From Candidatus Xianfuyuplasma coldseepsis (lineage in GTDB: Bacteria; Bacillota_I; Bacilli_A; Izemoplasmatales; Izemoplasmataceae): DNA of 64,000 bases. The stretch spans positions 1,206,698 to 1,270,697 of the forward strand of contig NZ_CP048914.1 in assembly GCF_014023125.1 (NCBI RefSeq). Reading direction: 5' to 3'. A program made the position numbers and the translations under genes. A model generated the notes under the pieces. The model was not told the DNA's origin. It ran no database searches and saw only the letters and a program-made list of their open reading frames with translations. Numbering within the stretch: the first letter of the stretch is position 1; each line of letters starts with the position of its first letter. Of the stretch, positions 24,696-33,007 are shown in pieces.

Positions 24696-25595
24696 ATGAA
24701 AAAATGGATATTTGCACTTGTGACGATTCTTGCCTTTTTATTGCAAACAAGTGATATTTCAATGGCGATGTGGGTCGATCCGGTGACAGTGTTTTTTACC
24801 GATTGTGACTATTCAACGCCGGTAGATATTCATGTTGATGTATTGGTTCAAAGTGATGTTGCAACGGACACCGTACTACCCAGTTATTCTTCCGAATATT
24901 CGAACTATGAGTCTTTTACATTCCTGAACGATGGTGATTACATCTCGTATCGGGCGTACATTGACAATAACATTTGGACCGATGAGACGTGCGAGTATGA
25001 TGTCTTGTTTGATGTTGAGTCCTACGATGATTTTTATGTTGTTGTGTTTCAATCTGATGGAACGGTTTTAGCGCAAGAATTCTACACCTATGAAGAGACC
25101 GCTGAAGTGTATCTAGATGATGAGTATTTTTACTTTGAATACAGCATATCCACTAGTGAATTAACGCTTGTGTCAGAGCCGATTCATGGCGAAGGCTATG
25201 GTGGATGGGAAGTATTGCTTTATTTTATGATAGGGATTATGATTCTCGCAGGAATCGGTATCCTACTATTTATGTATTACTTGATTTCTTATGTGCTTCG
25301 TAAACACGTTATCCGCGAACAACGAAAAGGATTCTATTACCTAACGTATGGACCACAAGTCGTTGTGCTACTCCTAATCGCACGATCCGTTACGCATAGT
25401 TCAGGTGAAGATACGGTTGTGATGTGGATGCTGTTGACGCTAGGATTTGATTTGATCGCGTTGATTGGAACATTCATCTTGCGTGATAAAGTGGTTCAAA
25501 AAATACCTGTAAAACCGATTCTGTTACTCCATGGTGCATTAATTATTTTTGATCTGATGGCATGGGGAATATTGATTGGATTCATGTTTGATTAA
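24696..25595 (+). CDS. hypothetical membrane protein with an acidic ectodomain
   Basis: This 299-residue protein has a signal peptide or first span (about 4-25), an extracellular domain (about 26-165) rich in Asp, Glu and Tyr with two Cys, then four membrane segments (about 172-195, 215-230, 240-260, 272-295). The start at 24696 was chosen because GGGAGG lies 9-10 nt before it and directly abuts the ATG at 24687. I do not recognise the family. It stands alone between terminated genes. Confidence 0.65.
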   Translation: MKKWIFALVTILAFLLQTSDISMAMWVDPVTVFFTDCDYSTPVDIHVDVLVQSDVATDTVLPSYSSEYSNYESFTFLNDGDYISYRAYIDNNIWTDETCEYDVLFDVESYDDFYVVVFQSDGTVLAQEFYTYEETAEVYLDDEYFYFEYSISTSELTLVSEPIHGEGYGGWEVLLYFMIGIMILAGIGILLFMYYLISYVLRKHVIREQRKGFYYLTYGPQVVVLLLIARSVTHSSGEDTVVMWMLLTLGFDLIALIGTFILRDKVVQKIPVKPILLLHGALIIFDLMAWGILIGFMFD

Positions 25596-25744
25596 AGAAA
25601 ATTTATTTCGAGGGGCTCACCTGCGTGATTCCCTCGTAAAAATTGAAAAAGCGAAAAAAGTGAGTTCAGTACTTTGGCTTACCTACGCTGACACGGGATT
25701 TTAGTTTAAATTACAAACTAAATAAAAAAACTTCGTTAAATTCC

Positions 25745-25773
25745 TTGACATGCCTATTGAAATAGTCTATTAT
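25745..25773 (+). promoter_or_regulatory. rplM-rpsI promoter
   Basis: TTGACA (25745-25750) and TATTAT (25768-25773) are 17 nt apart, a near-consensus promoter for the ribosomal protein operon. Confidence 0.75.
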
Positions 25774-25778
25774 ATAGT

Positions 25779-25835
25779 CCGGTACATTAAAGAAACACCC
25801 ACGCCCAGAAGTATAAATATGGGAGGTAAACACGC
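25779..25835 (+). promoter_or_regulatory. probable L13 leader RNA
   Basis: The short leader contains CACCCACGCCCA and, 12 nt later, TGGGAGG; CCCA (25804-25807) can pair with TGGG (25820-25823) next to the ribosome binding site. This resembles the L13 leader seen before rplM in Firmicutes, through which L13 is thought to regulate its own operon. The match is from memory of the motif, not from a covariance model. Confidence 0.45.
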
Positions 25836-26270
25836 ATGAAAACATTCATGGCTAATAACGAGACAATTGAACGCAAATGGTATGTGATTGACGCTACCGG
25901 GAAACGCTTAGGTCGTTTAGCGACAGAAGTGGCTTCTGTGATTCGCGGAAAACACAAACCAACCTTTACTCCACATGTAGACTGTGGTGATTACGTGATC
26001 GTCATCAACGCAGAACACATCGAGTTAACAGGTAACAAATGGGACCAAAAGAAATACTACAGACATTCAAGATATCCTGGACACCTAAAAGAAACCACTG
26101 CAAAAGTAATGAATCAAACGCATCCAGAGCGCTTGATTGAATTTGCTGTAAAAGGAATGCTTCCAAAAGGAAGATTAGGTCGTCAAATGTACAAAAAATT
26201 ATTCGTCTATGCCGGAAACGAACACCCACATCAAGCACAACAACCTGAAGTGTTTCCGTACAAAGGTTAA
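25836..26270 (+). CDS. rplM: 50S ribosomal protein L13
   Basis: This 144-residue protein shows standard L13 features: [15 protein letters not shown] near the start, [10 protein letters not shown] and [15 protein letters not shown]. It is full length for the family. It is followed by rpsI after 13 nt, the universal bacterial rplM-rpsI order. Confidence 0.97.
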   Translation: MKTFMANNETIERKWYVIDATGKRLGRLATEVASVIRGKHKPTFTPHVDCGDYVIVINAEHIELTGNKWDQKKYYRHSRYPGHLKETTAKVMNQTHPERLIEFAVKGMLPKGRLGRQMYKKLFVYAGNEHPHQAQQPEVFPYKG

Positions 26271-26283
26271 GGAGGACTAAACC

Positions 26284-26679
26284 ATGGCAAAATCAGTTAT
26301 GTATCGTGGAACCGGACGTCGTAAACGTTCTGTTGCCCGCGTTATCTTACGCCCAGGTACTGGGAAGTTCTTAATCAATGGTCGCCCATTCGACGAATAT
26401 ATTCCAAGTGCTGCAACACGTTTAGACGTGGAACAACCACTTACCAAAACAAACAACTTAAAAACATTTGATATCGAAGTGAATGTATACGGAGGCGGAC
26501 TCAGTGGCCAAGCTGGTGCGATCCGTCACGGTATTACAAGAGCATTATTAGAAGTCTCCAAAGACTATCGTCCTATTTTAAAAGCTGCTGGTTTAATAAC
26601 CCGTGACCCACGTGTCAAAGAACGGAAAAAACCAGGTCTCAAAAAAGCTCGTCGTGCACCACAATTTAGTAAACGTTAA
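26284..26679 (+). CDS. rpsI: 30S ribosomal protein S9
   Basis: This 131-residue protein has [12 protein letters not shown] at the N-terminus and the conserved basic tail [12 protein letters not shown], which reaches into the ribosomal P site in known structures. GGAGG precedes the ATG. It is the second gene of the rplM-rpsI operon. Confidence 0.97.
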   Translation: MAKSVMYRGTGRRKRSVARVILRPGTGKFLINGRPFDEYIPSAATRLDVEQPLTKTNNLKTFDIEVNVYGGGLSGQAGAIRHGITRALLEVSKDYRPILKAAGLITRDPRVKERKKPGLKKARRAPQFSKR

Positions 26680-26696
26680 TTCGTTACGACAAACAA

Positions 26697-26725
26697 AAAC
26701 CACAATGTCAAATTGTGGTTTTTTT
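26697..26725 (+). terminator. rplM-rpsI terminator
   Basis: AAACCACAAT-GTCAA-ATTGTGGTTT followed by TTTTT. Confidence 0.85.
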
Positions 26726-26806
26726 AATAGTCTCTGAAAAACAAACACAAAGGATTCATTTGTGTGATAAAATTAGGATAAGTGAAACATAAGGAGGATG
26801 AGGACT

Positions 26807-27595
26807 GTGATTCCATTACTAATCAGTATTACCGACGTCAAAGAAGCACCATGGCTCTATATCATTGGGGCGTTTGTAACGATCTTTATTATCAGTGGTT
26901 CGCTGTTTTTCGCGTATCATGCGTATCAACGTAGTAAAGAGTTAAACATGGATTCGTCGCTGATTAAGAAGACAATTGTATCATCGATTAGCTTTAGTGT
27001 TTTACCATCGATTGGAATCTTTATCGGAGTCATTACAATGAGTGGATTTTTAGGAATCCCACTACCATGGATTCGGTTGTCTGTGTTAGGGGCCCTTCAC
27101 TATGAGTTAATGGCTGCGGATTTAGCCGTAGAAGGTGTTAATGCGTTGAATCTTACCGTTGAAAATTTCGTGACGATTGCCTTTACGATGACGATTGCGA
27201 TAATTTGGGGAAGTTTATTTACGTTATTTCTCTTTAAGAAGTATCAAGCTAAAGTCGTCGACAAAGCAACGACAAAAGAAGGACGGAGTTTTGGTCCACT
27301 CTTGTTTCAAGGGGTCTTTATCGGATTGATATCCGCTTATTTTGGCGATGCCTTTTCGCGTATCTTCGGGTACAATGCGAGAGCGATTGTCGATGGGGTA
27401 TACAGTGATGAGATTGTCACAAAGACAACGGTTGTTCCCTTAATTGTCTTTGTCGTGAGCTTTGCAACTATGGCAGGACTCGATTATCTAGTTACAACGA
27501 AAAAAATGAAATGGTTAGAGAACTTCCAACTCTCCTTTAGTATGTTGATTGGGATGAGCGTTGCCGTTCTTCTCGGAATGGGAGGGATCTACTAA
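26807..27595 (+). CDS. DUF5058-like integral membrane protein
   Basis: This 262-residue protein has about six to seven membrane segments; the pattern APWLYIIGAFVTIFIISGSLFFAY and PWIRLSVLGALHYELMAAD is that of the DUF5058 family. AGGAGG directly abuts the ATG at 26798, so the GTG at 26807 (9 nt spacing) is the more likely start. The stop overlaps the start of the second membrane gene (TAATG), and an M20 peptidase follows. The arrangement suggests a two-subunit transporter or channel working with a peptidase, perhaps for peptide or amino-acid conjugates; this is inference. Confidence 0.65.
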   Translation: MIPLLISITDVKEAPWLYIIGAFVTIFIISGSLFFAYHAYQRSKELNMDSSLIKKTIVSSISFSVLPSIGIFIGVITMSGFLGIPLPWIRLSVLGALHYELMAADLAVEGVNALNLTVENFVTIAFTMTIAIIWGSLFTLFLFKKYQAKVVDKATTKEGRSFGPLLFQGVFIGLISAYFGDAFSRIFGYNARAIVDGVYSDEIVTKTTVVPLIVFVVSFATMAGLDYLVTTKKMKWLENFQLSFSMLIGMSVAVLLGMGGIY

Positions 27596-28248
27596 TGACC
27601 TATCGTAATAAAATGCACCTTTATGGACGGATCTTTATCGTTCTTGGATTAGTTGTGATGTTATTACCACCGAGTTTGATTTGGATTATTACCGGTATTA
27701 GTCCCAACTGGGGACAGTTTACTACTGGAGTAATCGCCCTTAGTGTGATTTATCTTCCAGGTGGATTGATTGAAATGATGACCTATTCACCACTCCTGGG
27801 AACCAGCGCAACGTATTTGGCGTTTGTGACAGGGAACCTAATCAATCTAAAAGTACCGTGTGTTATGAATGCACGAGAAATCTGTAAGACGGAGATTAAC
27901 ACTCCGGAGAATGAAGTGGTTAGTACGGTAAGTGTCGCCTTTTCATCGATTACAACCGTGGTGATATTATCACTTGGTGTGATCTTGTTGTTACCACTAA
28001 AACCACTACTCCAATCGGAAATCTTAGCACCTGCTTTTACCTGGGTTATCAGTGCCTTGTTTGGGGCGTTAGGATATAAATATTTTAAAGGCAACTGGAA
28101 ACTTGTCATTGCGCCGATGGTTGTCGTCATTCTTCTCAGTATGATTGCCCCCACGTTTGTCAATGGCCAAGTGATTATCATTATCTTGATTGCTGCCCTT
28201 GTCACAGTTGCTGTAGCGAAGTACTTATTTGATAAAGAGAAGATATAG
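27595..28248 (+). CDS. integral membrane partner of the DUF5058-like protein
   Basis: This 217-residue protein has about six membrane segments. A central soluble loop carries NLKVPCVMNAREICKTE with two Cys. The start overlaps the previous stop by one base, implying translational coupling. I do not recognise a characterised family. The M20 peptidase gene follows after 11 nt. Confidence 0.6.
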   Translation: MTYRNKMHLYGRIFIVLGLVVMLLPPSLIWIITGISPNWGQFTTGVIALSVIYLPGGLIEMMTYSPLLGTSATYLAFVTGNLINLKVPCVMNAREICKTEINTPENEVVSTVSVAFSSITTVVILSLGVILLLPLKPLLQSEILAPAFTWVISALFGALGYKYFKGNWKLVIAPMVVVILLSMIAPTFVNGQVIIIILIAALVTVAVAKYLFDKEKI

Positions 28249-28259
28249 GAGGGATTTGT

Positions 28260-29708
28260 ATGATTGGGTTATATATATTACTAGGTGTAGTAGGACTTAT
28301 ATTAGTATTACTACTTGTTGCGTTGATTCGATCCTTTGTTATTAAAGATAAGAATTTAAATATATCACCAATAGAGGTTGACAAGACATTAAGTGAACAA
28401 TATGCCAACGAATTCCAAAAAATGATTCAAGTGAAGACTTTGTCCTACGATCCAAAAACGAAAGACGTTACGGCATTTGAAGCGTTTCATAAGGTCTTAC
28501 AAGAGTTGTTTCCAAATGTATATAATACAATGGAACAGACTGTATTTGAAGGACATTCAATTCTCTTTAAATGGACTGGAAAATCAAGCGATAAACCGAT
28601 TGTTTTAATGGCTCACCAAGACGTTGTTCCGGCATCCAACTCGGGATGGGATTATCCCCCGTTTAGTGGACATCTAACGGAGGATTTGATCTATGGTCGT
28701 GGGACATTGGATACCAAGTCGACATTATATGGTATCTTCAAAGCCATTGATGAGTTAATTGGACAAGGATTTACACCAGAACACGATATTTATATCTCAA
28801 GTTCTACGGATGAGGAAACCAGTGGATTTGGAGCTCATAAGAGTGTCGAGAAATTGCAAGAGTTTGGTGTCAAACCGTATCTTGTCCTAGATGAAGGTGG
28901 TGCGATTGTCCGTGGTAGTTTACCATCGGTTCAAAAACCCATTGCATTAATCGGAGTCCTTGAAAAAGGGTATGCGAATATTAAGTTCACCGCCAAAAGC
29001 GCAGGGGGACACTCCAGTTATCCGCCGAAGAATTCACCGATTGCACGCTTGAGTGCGTTTGTCCAAGATGTCGAGAATCACTTTCCTTTGAAGACAAAAA
29101 TGATTCCCGAAGTAGCCGCTATTTTCAGTGAAGCGGCACCGGCGATGAAGGGACCCTATCGTTTCTTGTTTGGAAATCTGTGGTTGTTTAAACCATTATT
29201 GACATGGTTATTACCGAAGATTAATCCATTTGGACGAGCGTTGTTATCGACGACAATTGCGTTTACAATGCAGGAAGGGAGTGATGCGGAGAATGTCATT
29301 CCTGCGGAAGCTTCCGTTACCGCCAACTTACGGATTCACCCGATACAAAATATTGATTCATCGTTTAATGTATTACAAAAAATTGCAAAGAAATACGACA
29401 TTGAAGCCGAACTCTTAGAAGCACGGGAAGCATCCCCAATCTCCTCGACTTCAAACGATGCTTATCGTTACATTGTGAAGATGATTATGAAGAATTATCC
29501 CGATGTCTTGGTGAGTCCTTACGTTATGCTTGGTGGTACCGATTGTCGATACTTTAGTGAGATTACCGAATCAGCACTACGCTTCAGTCCAGTTCGTATG
29601 GATAATAAGGATTTAAAGAAAATTCACGGAATCAATGAAGCGATACCAAAAACCTGTCTAACAGAAGCGGTGTTGTTCTATAAAGATATCATTATAAATC
29701 ATCAATAA
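28260..29708 (+). CDS. membrane-anchored M20-family metallopeptidase
   Basis: This 482-residue protein has an N-terminal membrane anchor (about residues 2-26), then the M20 catalytic domain with metal and catalytic motifs MAHQDVVPA, GRGTLDTK and DEETSGFGAH, and a late His in KKIHGINEA. The dimerisation domain is inserted (about 230-350). Length and the N-terminal anchor resemble carboxypeptidase S/PM20D1-type enzymes that cleave or condense N-acyl amino acids. AGGAGG precedes the ATG. It closes an operon with two membrane proteins that may carry its substrate or product. Confidence 0.85.
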   Translation: MIGLYILLGVVGLILVLLLVALIRSFVIKDKNLNISPIEVDKTLSEQYANEFQKMIQVKTLSYDPKTKDVTAFEAFHKVLQELFPNVYNTMEQTVFEGHSILFKWTGKSSDKPIVLMAHQDVVPASNSGWDYPPFSGHLTEDLIYGRGTLDTKSTLYGIFKAIDELIGQGFTPEHDIYISSSTDEETSGFGAHKSVEKLQEFGVKPYLVLDEGGAIVRGSLPSVQKPIALIGVLEKGYANIKFTAKSAGGHSSYPPKNSPIARLSAFVQDVENHFPLKTKMIPEVAAIFSEAAPAMKGPYRFLFGNLWLFKPLLTWLLPKINPFGRALLSTTIAFTMQEGSDAENVIPAEASVTANLRIHPIQNIDSSFNVLQKIAKKYDIEAELLEAREASPISSTSNDAYRYIVKMIMKNYPDVLVSPYVMLGGTDCRYFSEITESALRFSPVRMDNKDLKKIHGINEAIPKTCLTEAVLFYKDIIINHQ

Positions 29709-29737
29709 ACAGTACTGAAGTGATTGATTTTTGAAGA

Positions 29738-29766
29738 ACCATAGTTAGGAAACTATGGTTTTTTTA
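29738..29766 (+). terminator. terminator after the M20 peptidase
   Basis: ACCATAGTT-AGGA-AACTATGGT followed by TTTTTT. Confidence 0.85.
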
Positions 29767-29811
29767 GTGGTTTTTTTAGAGCTCATAACGCAGTGCATTT
29801 CACGATATAAA

Positions 29812-29872
29812 TTGTGTTCAAGTAGTTTGTATGCTAAAATCTTTATAGGAATGTACATTAAAAAATGTACAT
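29812..29872 (+). promoter_or_regulatory. promoter and palindromic operator of the HD-GYP/GGDEF pair
   Basis: TTGTGT (29812-29817) and TAAAAT (29835-29840) are 17 nt apart. ATGTACATT-AAAA-AATGTACAT (29851-29872) is a 9-bp perfect inverted repeat just downstream, well placed for a repressor. Confidence 0.5.
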
Positions 29873-29908
29873 AATGATAAACATCTGGATTTAAAAGAGG
29901 GTGGGAAG

Positions 29909-31924
29909 ATGTTTGATCATTTATCTATTAAACAACGTAATGGAATCATTTTTATTGCTACATTCTTAATGATTCTGTTAGGATTGTCGTATACGCAGTT
30001 TCATGGGGCAGGAGCGTTTTTCTATCCTGCAGCCGGACTGTATACGATGTTTTTCTATATCTATCGCAAGCAAGTTTTACCAGGAATAATTAGTGCCGTT
30101 GTCTTAGGTAACTTGGCATTTCGTATACTTTATGTCGATGAAGCACTGTATATTACATTTTTCTTAGCATTGTTGTTTACAGTTGCCAATCTTGCAGAAG
30201 TATTTGTGTTTTCGTGGTTGATGGATCGATCGAATTTACCACTGGAAAAGGAATTAAAAGCGAATGATTTAGGTCTGTTTTTATTGATTATTGTGGCAAC
30301 GGGAATGATAGGAGCTTTGTTTGGAGTCACATCTTTGAGCTTGTTCTATGGATTTGAGCACTTTCTTGATAGCTACCCATATTGGGCGAGTGGAAGTATC
30401 TTTGGCATCTTGATTTTTGGTAGTTTGATTCTAAACTCACATCTTCATGATGATTCGTTCCATCAAGGGACAAAGCGAACACTTCAAGCTGGGATTTTTC
30501 TTGTAGTTTTTGGATTGATAACAGTCTTTGTATTTGCTGAGATTGGTCATGATTTTGCGAAGTTTGAGAATTTCCAAATCTTTATCATTCTCATGTATAT
30601 TATTGCCTCATTCAAGTTTTCCTACCGCATGATATTTGTCATTAACATCATCTTAATGGTGATTCTTAATATTGTTGCAGTTTCGTTCCAAACCGGGATT
30701 GGATATACAATCGAAGCTGTTGAAGTTAGCTTGTTTATCATGATTGTATCGATTATTGCCAGTATCGTGCGGATTATATTATTGGAACGCCAGGAAAATT
30801 TAGACTTAATGAAACAGGCGAACACCAATTTAGAACAGTTGATTGTTTCTACAAACAATCTCCTCAATGTCGAAAACACTCTTCCTGAAGAAGTGGAACA
30901 ATTTGAACGAAATTACTTGGAACGGATGTTTTTAATTGCTTGTACATTGTATCCGAACTTTGATCGTGCATCCTGTAATATTAAGAATGAGGACTATGTC
31001 GAGTTTATTGCTGCTAAAGGCTATGATATTGATTACTTAAATCAAATGGAGTTCTTAAGTAAAGGATTCGTCTGGTCGTTTGATACACCTAAACTGATAC
31101 GAGACACCGATTATGATATCGTGTTTGAAAACAATCAAAAAGTCGATGACTTTGTTGAACGATATGGACGTTTAAAAGAATCGATTCGCTTCACTGTATT
31201 CCGAAGTAAAACCGAATATGCTGGAATGAGTTTTGATATTTATCATGATTCTGATAAATCGTTTAAACAAGACGATCTTGAGAATTTCGCATCGTTTCAA
31301 CGACTGATGAATAGCTATTTTTCCATTGGTAGTTTATTGAAAAATCAAAATCAAATGAAAGATGATATCGTATTAAGTTTGGTTCGTACATTGGAACTCT
31401 ATGACCGTTATACCGGTGGACACAGTGAACACGTTGCTACACTTTGTGCCAACATCGCTAAAGAACTACGTTTAGCGGAAAGAGATATTCGTAACTTGTA
31501 TTGGGCTGGGATTGTTCATGATATCGGTAAGGTTGGGGTGTCCTCTGACGTATTAAATAAGAAAGGCCGACTAACCAAAGACGAATACGAATTGATCAAA
31601 GAACACCCCGTTTATGGGTATAAAATTATATCACAGTCCGAAGGACTAAGTGACATCGCACGAATCGTTCGTCATCACCATGAGTGGTGGAATGGCAAGG
31701 GCTATCCCGACGGATTACAAGGCGATCAAATACCATTCTTGTCACAGATTTTACATATCTGTGACGCGGTTGATGCGATGGCGCACAATCGAGTCTATCA
31801 ACCAAAACTGTCCAATGAAGAAATCATTCAACAACTCCGTGAGGGTGAAGGACAACAGTTTAGTCCTCGTGTGACGAATGTGATGATTCAGTACATTCAA
31901 TCTGGACGTCCGATTAGTAAATGA
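29909..31924 (+). CDS. MASE1-like membrane HD-GYP phosphodiesterase
   Basis: This 671-residue protein has an N-terminal membrane region of about eight to nine spans (residues 12-295) resembling MASE1 (FFYPAAGLYTMFF), then a GAF-like region (about 310-470) and a C-terminal HD-GYP domain (about 490-660) with GHSEHV, VHDIGKVG and HHHEWWNGKGYPDGL. The HD-GYP motif set is complete, so c-di-GMP hydrolysis is expected. No GGDEF is present. GAGGGTGGGA precedes the ATG. A diguanylate cyclase gene follows after 53 nt, an opposing pair in one operon. Confidence 0.85.
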   Translation: MFDHLSIKQRNGIIFIATFLMILLGLSYTQFHGAGAFFYPAAGLYTMFFYIYRKQVLPGIISAVVLGNLAFRILYVDEALYITFFLALLFTVANLAEVFVFSWLMDRSNLPLEKELKANDLGLFLLIIVATGMIGALFGVTSLSLFYGFEHFLDSYPYWASGSIFGILIFGSLILNSHLHDDSFHQGTKRTLQAGIFLVVFGLITVFVFAEIGHDFAKFENFQIFIILMYIIASFKFSYRMIFVINIILMVILNIVAVSFQTGIGYTIEAVEVSLFIMIVSIIASIVRIILLERQENLDLMKQANTNLEQLIVSTNNLLNVENTLPEEVEQFERNYLERMFLIACTLYPNFDRASCNIKNEDYVEFIAAKGYDIDYLNQMEFLSKGFVWSFDTPKLIRDTDYDIVFENNQKVDDFVERYGRLKESIRFTVFRSKTEYAGMSFDIYHDSDKSFKQDDLENFASFQRLMNSYFSIGSLLKNQNQMKDDIVLSLVRTLELYDRYTGGHSEHVATLCANIAKELRLAERDIRNLYWAGIVHDIGKVGVSSDVLNKKGRLTKDEYELIKEHPVYGYKIISQSEGLSDIARIVRHHHEWWNGKGYPDGLQGDQIPFLSQILHICDAVDAMAHNRVYQPKLSNEEIIQQLREGEGQQFSPRVTNVMIQYIQSGRPISK

Positions 31925-31977
31925 TCAAACACAATAATAGTACCTGATCATGAAATTATAATTGAAGGAGTTTGCAA

Positions 31978-32898
31978 ATGAAATTTAAGTACTTCAACAA
32001 GGCGTTAAAGACCATTGAACAAGAGTTCCAACTTGATGGCATTAAGGATGTTGTATTACACCGTGAAGACAAATGCATTTGCTACAGTGTTATTGATGAA
32101 CTCGATGATCTTGTACTTCATCTTATTGTGGGGTCCTTTACGCTATTCGGATATCAAGAACAAGAATCCCTTCGTTTATCGCAGTTACTCGCGGATATGG
32201 ATTTGGACAATATGTTTGCCAAAGTACGGGGACGTCAGGAGTATTATGATGGTATTGCATCAAACCTTCTGGATGTTTCCACACCAAGCAATATCACATT
32301 TCCAATCAAAAACAACAACGAGCGTATTTGGTTACGCCTCATGACCGATCAAATTGATGTGCAGCAGAAATTGATCGCTCTTCATTTCACAATCGTGACC
32401 CCGTTTATCACCATCGAAGAAGATGTCTTCTATAAAACCCACCATGATTCATTAACAGGGTTATTCAATAAATACACCTTTGATTATCATTATGGCGAAC
32501 GGTACCGTAATGAACAATTTCACGTCATGTTTTTAGATCTGGATGATTTTAAAATCATTAATGATCAATTAGGTCACCGGGAAGGCGATCGATTTTTACA
32601 ACAATTTGCGGCCATATTACAACTCCATGAAGATGATCACTCACGGTTTTACCGCCTTGGAGGAGACGAATTTGTTGGGTTGTTATTTGATTCAGAGGAA
32701 ACCATCCGAAGAATGGCTGAAGATATATTGAAACAAACACAAGCTTTATCCCAAGAATTTGAGAATATTCATACAACCGTATCCATCGGTGTTATCCAAG
32801 CAACAGTTAGAGAAGATGTTGCGCGTAAAGCCGATCGATTGATGTATCAAGCGAAGCACAATGGGAAAAATCAATACCTCTATAAAATGGAAGAGTAA
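31978..32898 (+). CDS. soluble diguanylate cyclase (GGDEF)
   Basis: This 306-residue protein has no membrane segment. The N-terminal half (1-145) is an unrecognised sensory, possibly PAS-like, region; the C-terminal GGDEF domain (about 150-306) has DSLTGLFNKYTF and RLGGDEF intact. AAGGAG lies 7 nt before the ATG. It follows the HD-GYP gene, so synthesis and breakdown of c-di-GMP could be balanced from one transcript. Confidence 0.85.
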   Translation: MKFKYFNKALKTIEQEFQLDGIKDVVLHREDKCICYSVIDELDDLVLHLIVGSFTLFGYQEQESLRLSQLLADMDLDNMFAKVRGRQEYYDGIASNLLDVSTPSNITFPIKNNNERIWLRLMTDQIDVQQKLIALHFTIVTPFITIEEDVFYKTHHDSLTGLFNKYTFDYHYGERYRNEQFHVMFLDLDDFKIINDQLGHREGDRFLQQFAAILQLHEDDHSRFYRLGGDEFVGLLFDSEETIRRMAEDILKQTQALSQEFENIHTTVSIGVIQATVREDVARKADRLMYQAKHNGKNQYLYKMEE

Positions 32899-32903
32899 AT
32901 CGA

Positions 32904-32936
32904 CACACACCGTTTATAAACCGGTGTGTGTTTTCT
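32904..32936 (+). terminator. terminator after the GGDEF gene
   Basis: CACACACC and GGTGTGTG arms around a 10-nt palindromic loop, followed by TTTTC. Confidence 0.8.
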
Positions 32937-33007
32937 TGTTTGTAATTGATTTTACAGAGGTGGTGTGAGATAATATTAGTTGACTTTATATAAGGGAGGA
33001 CATGACT

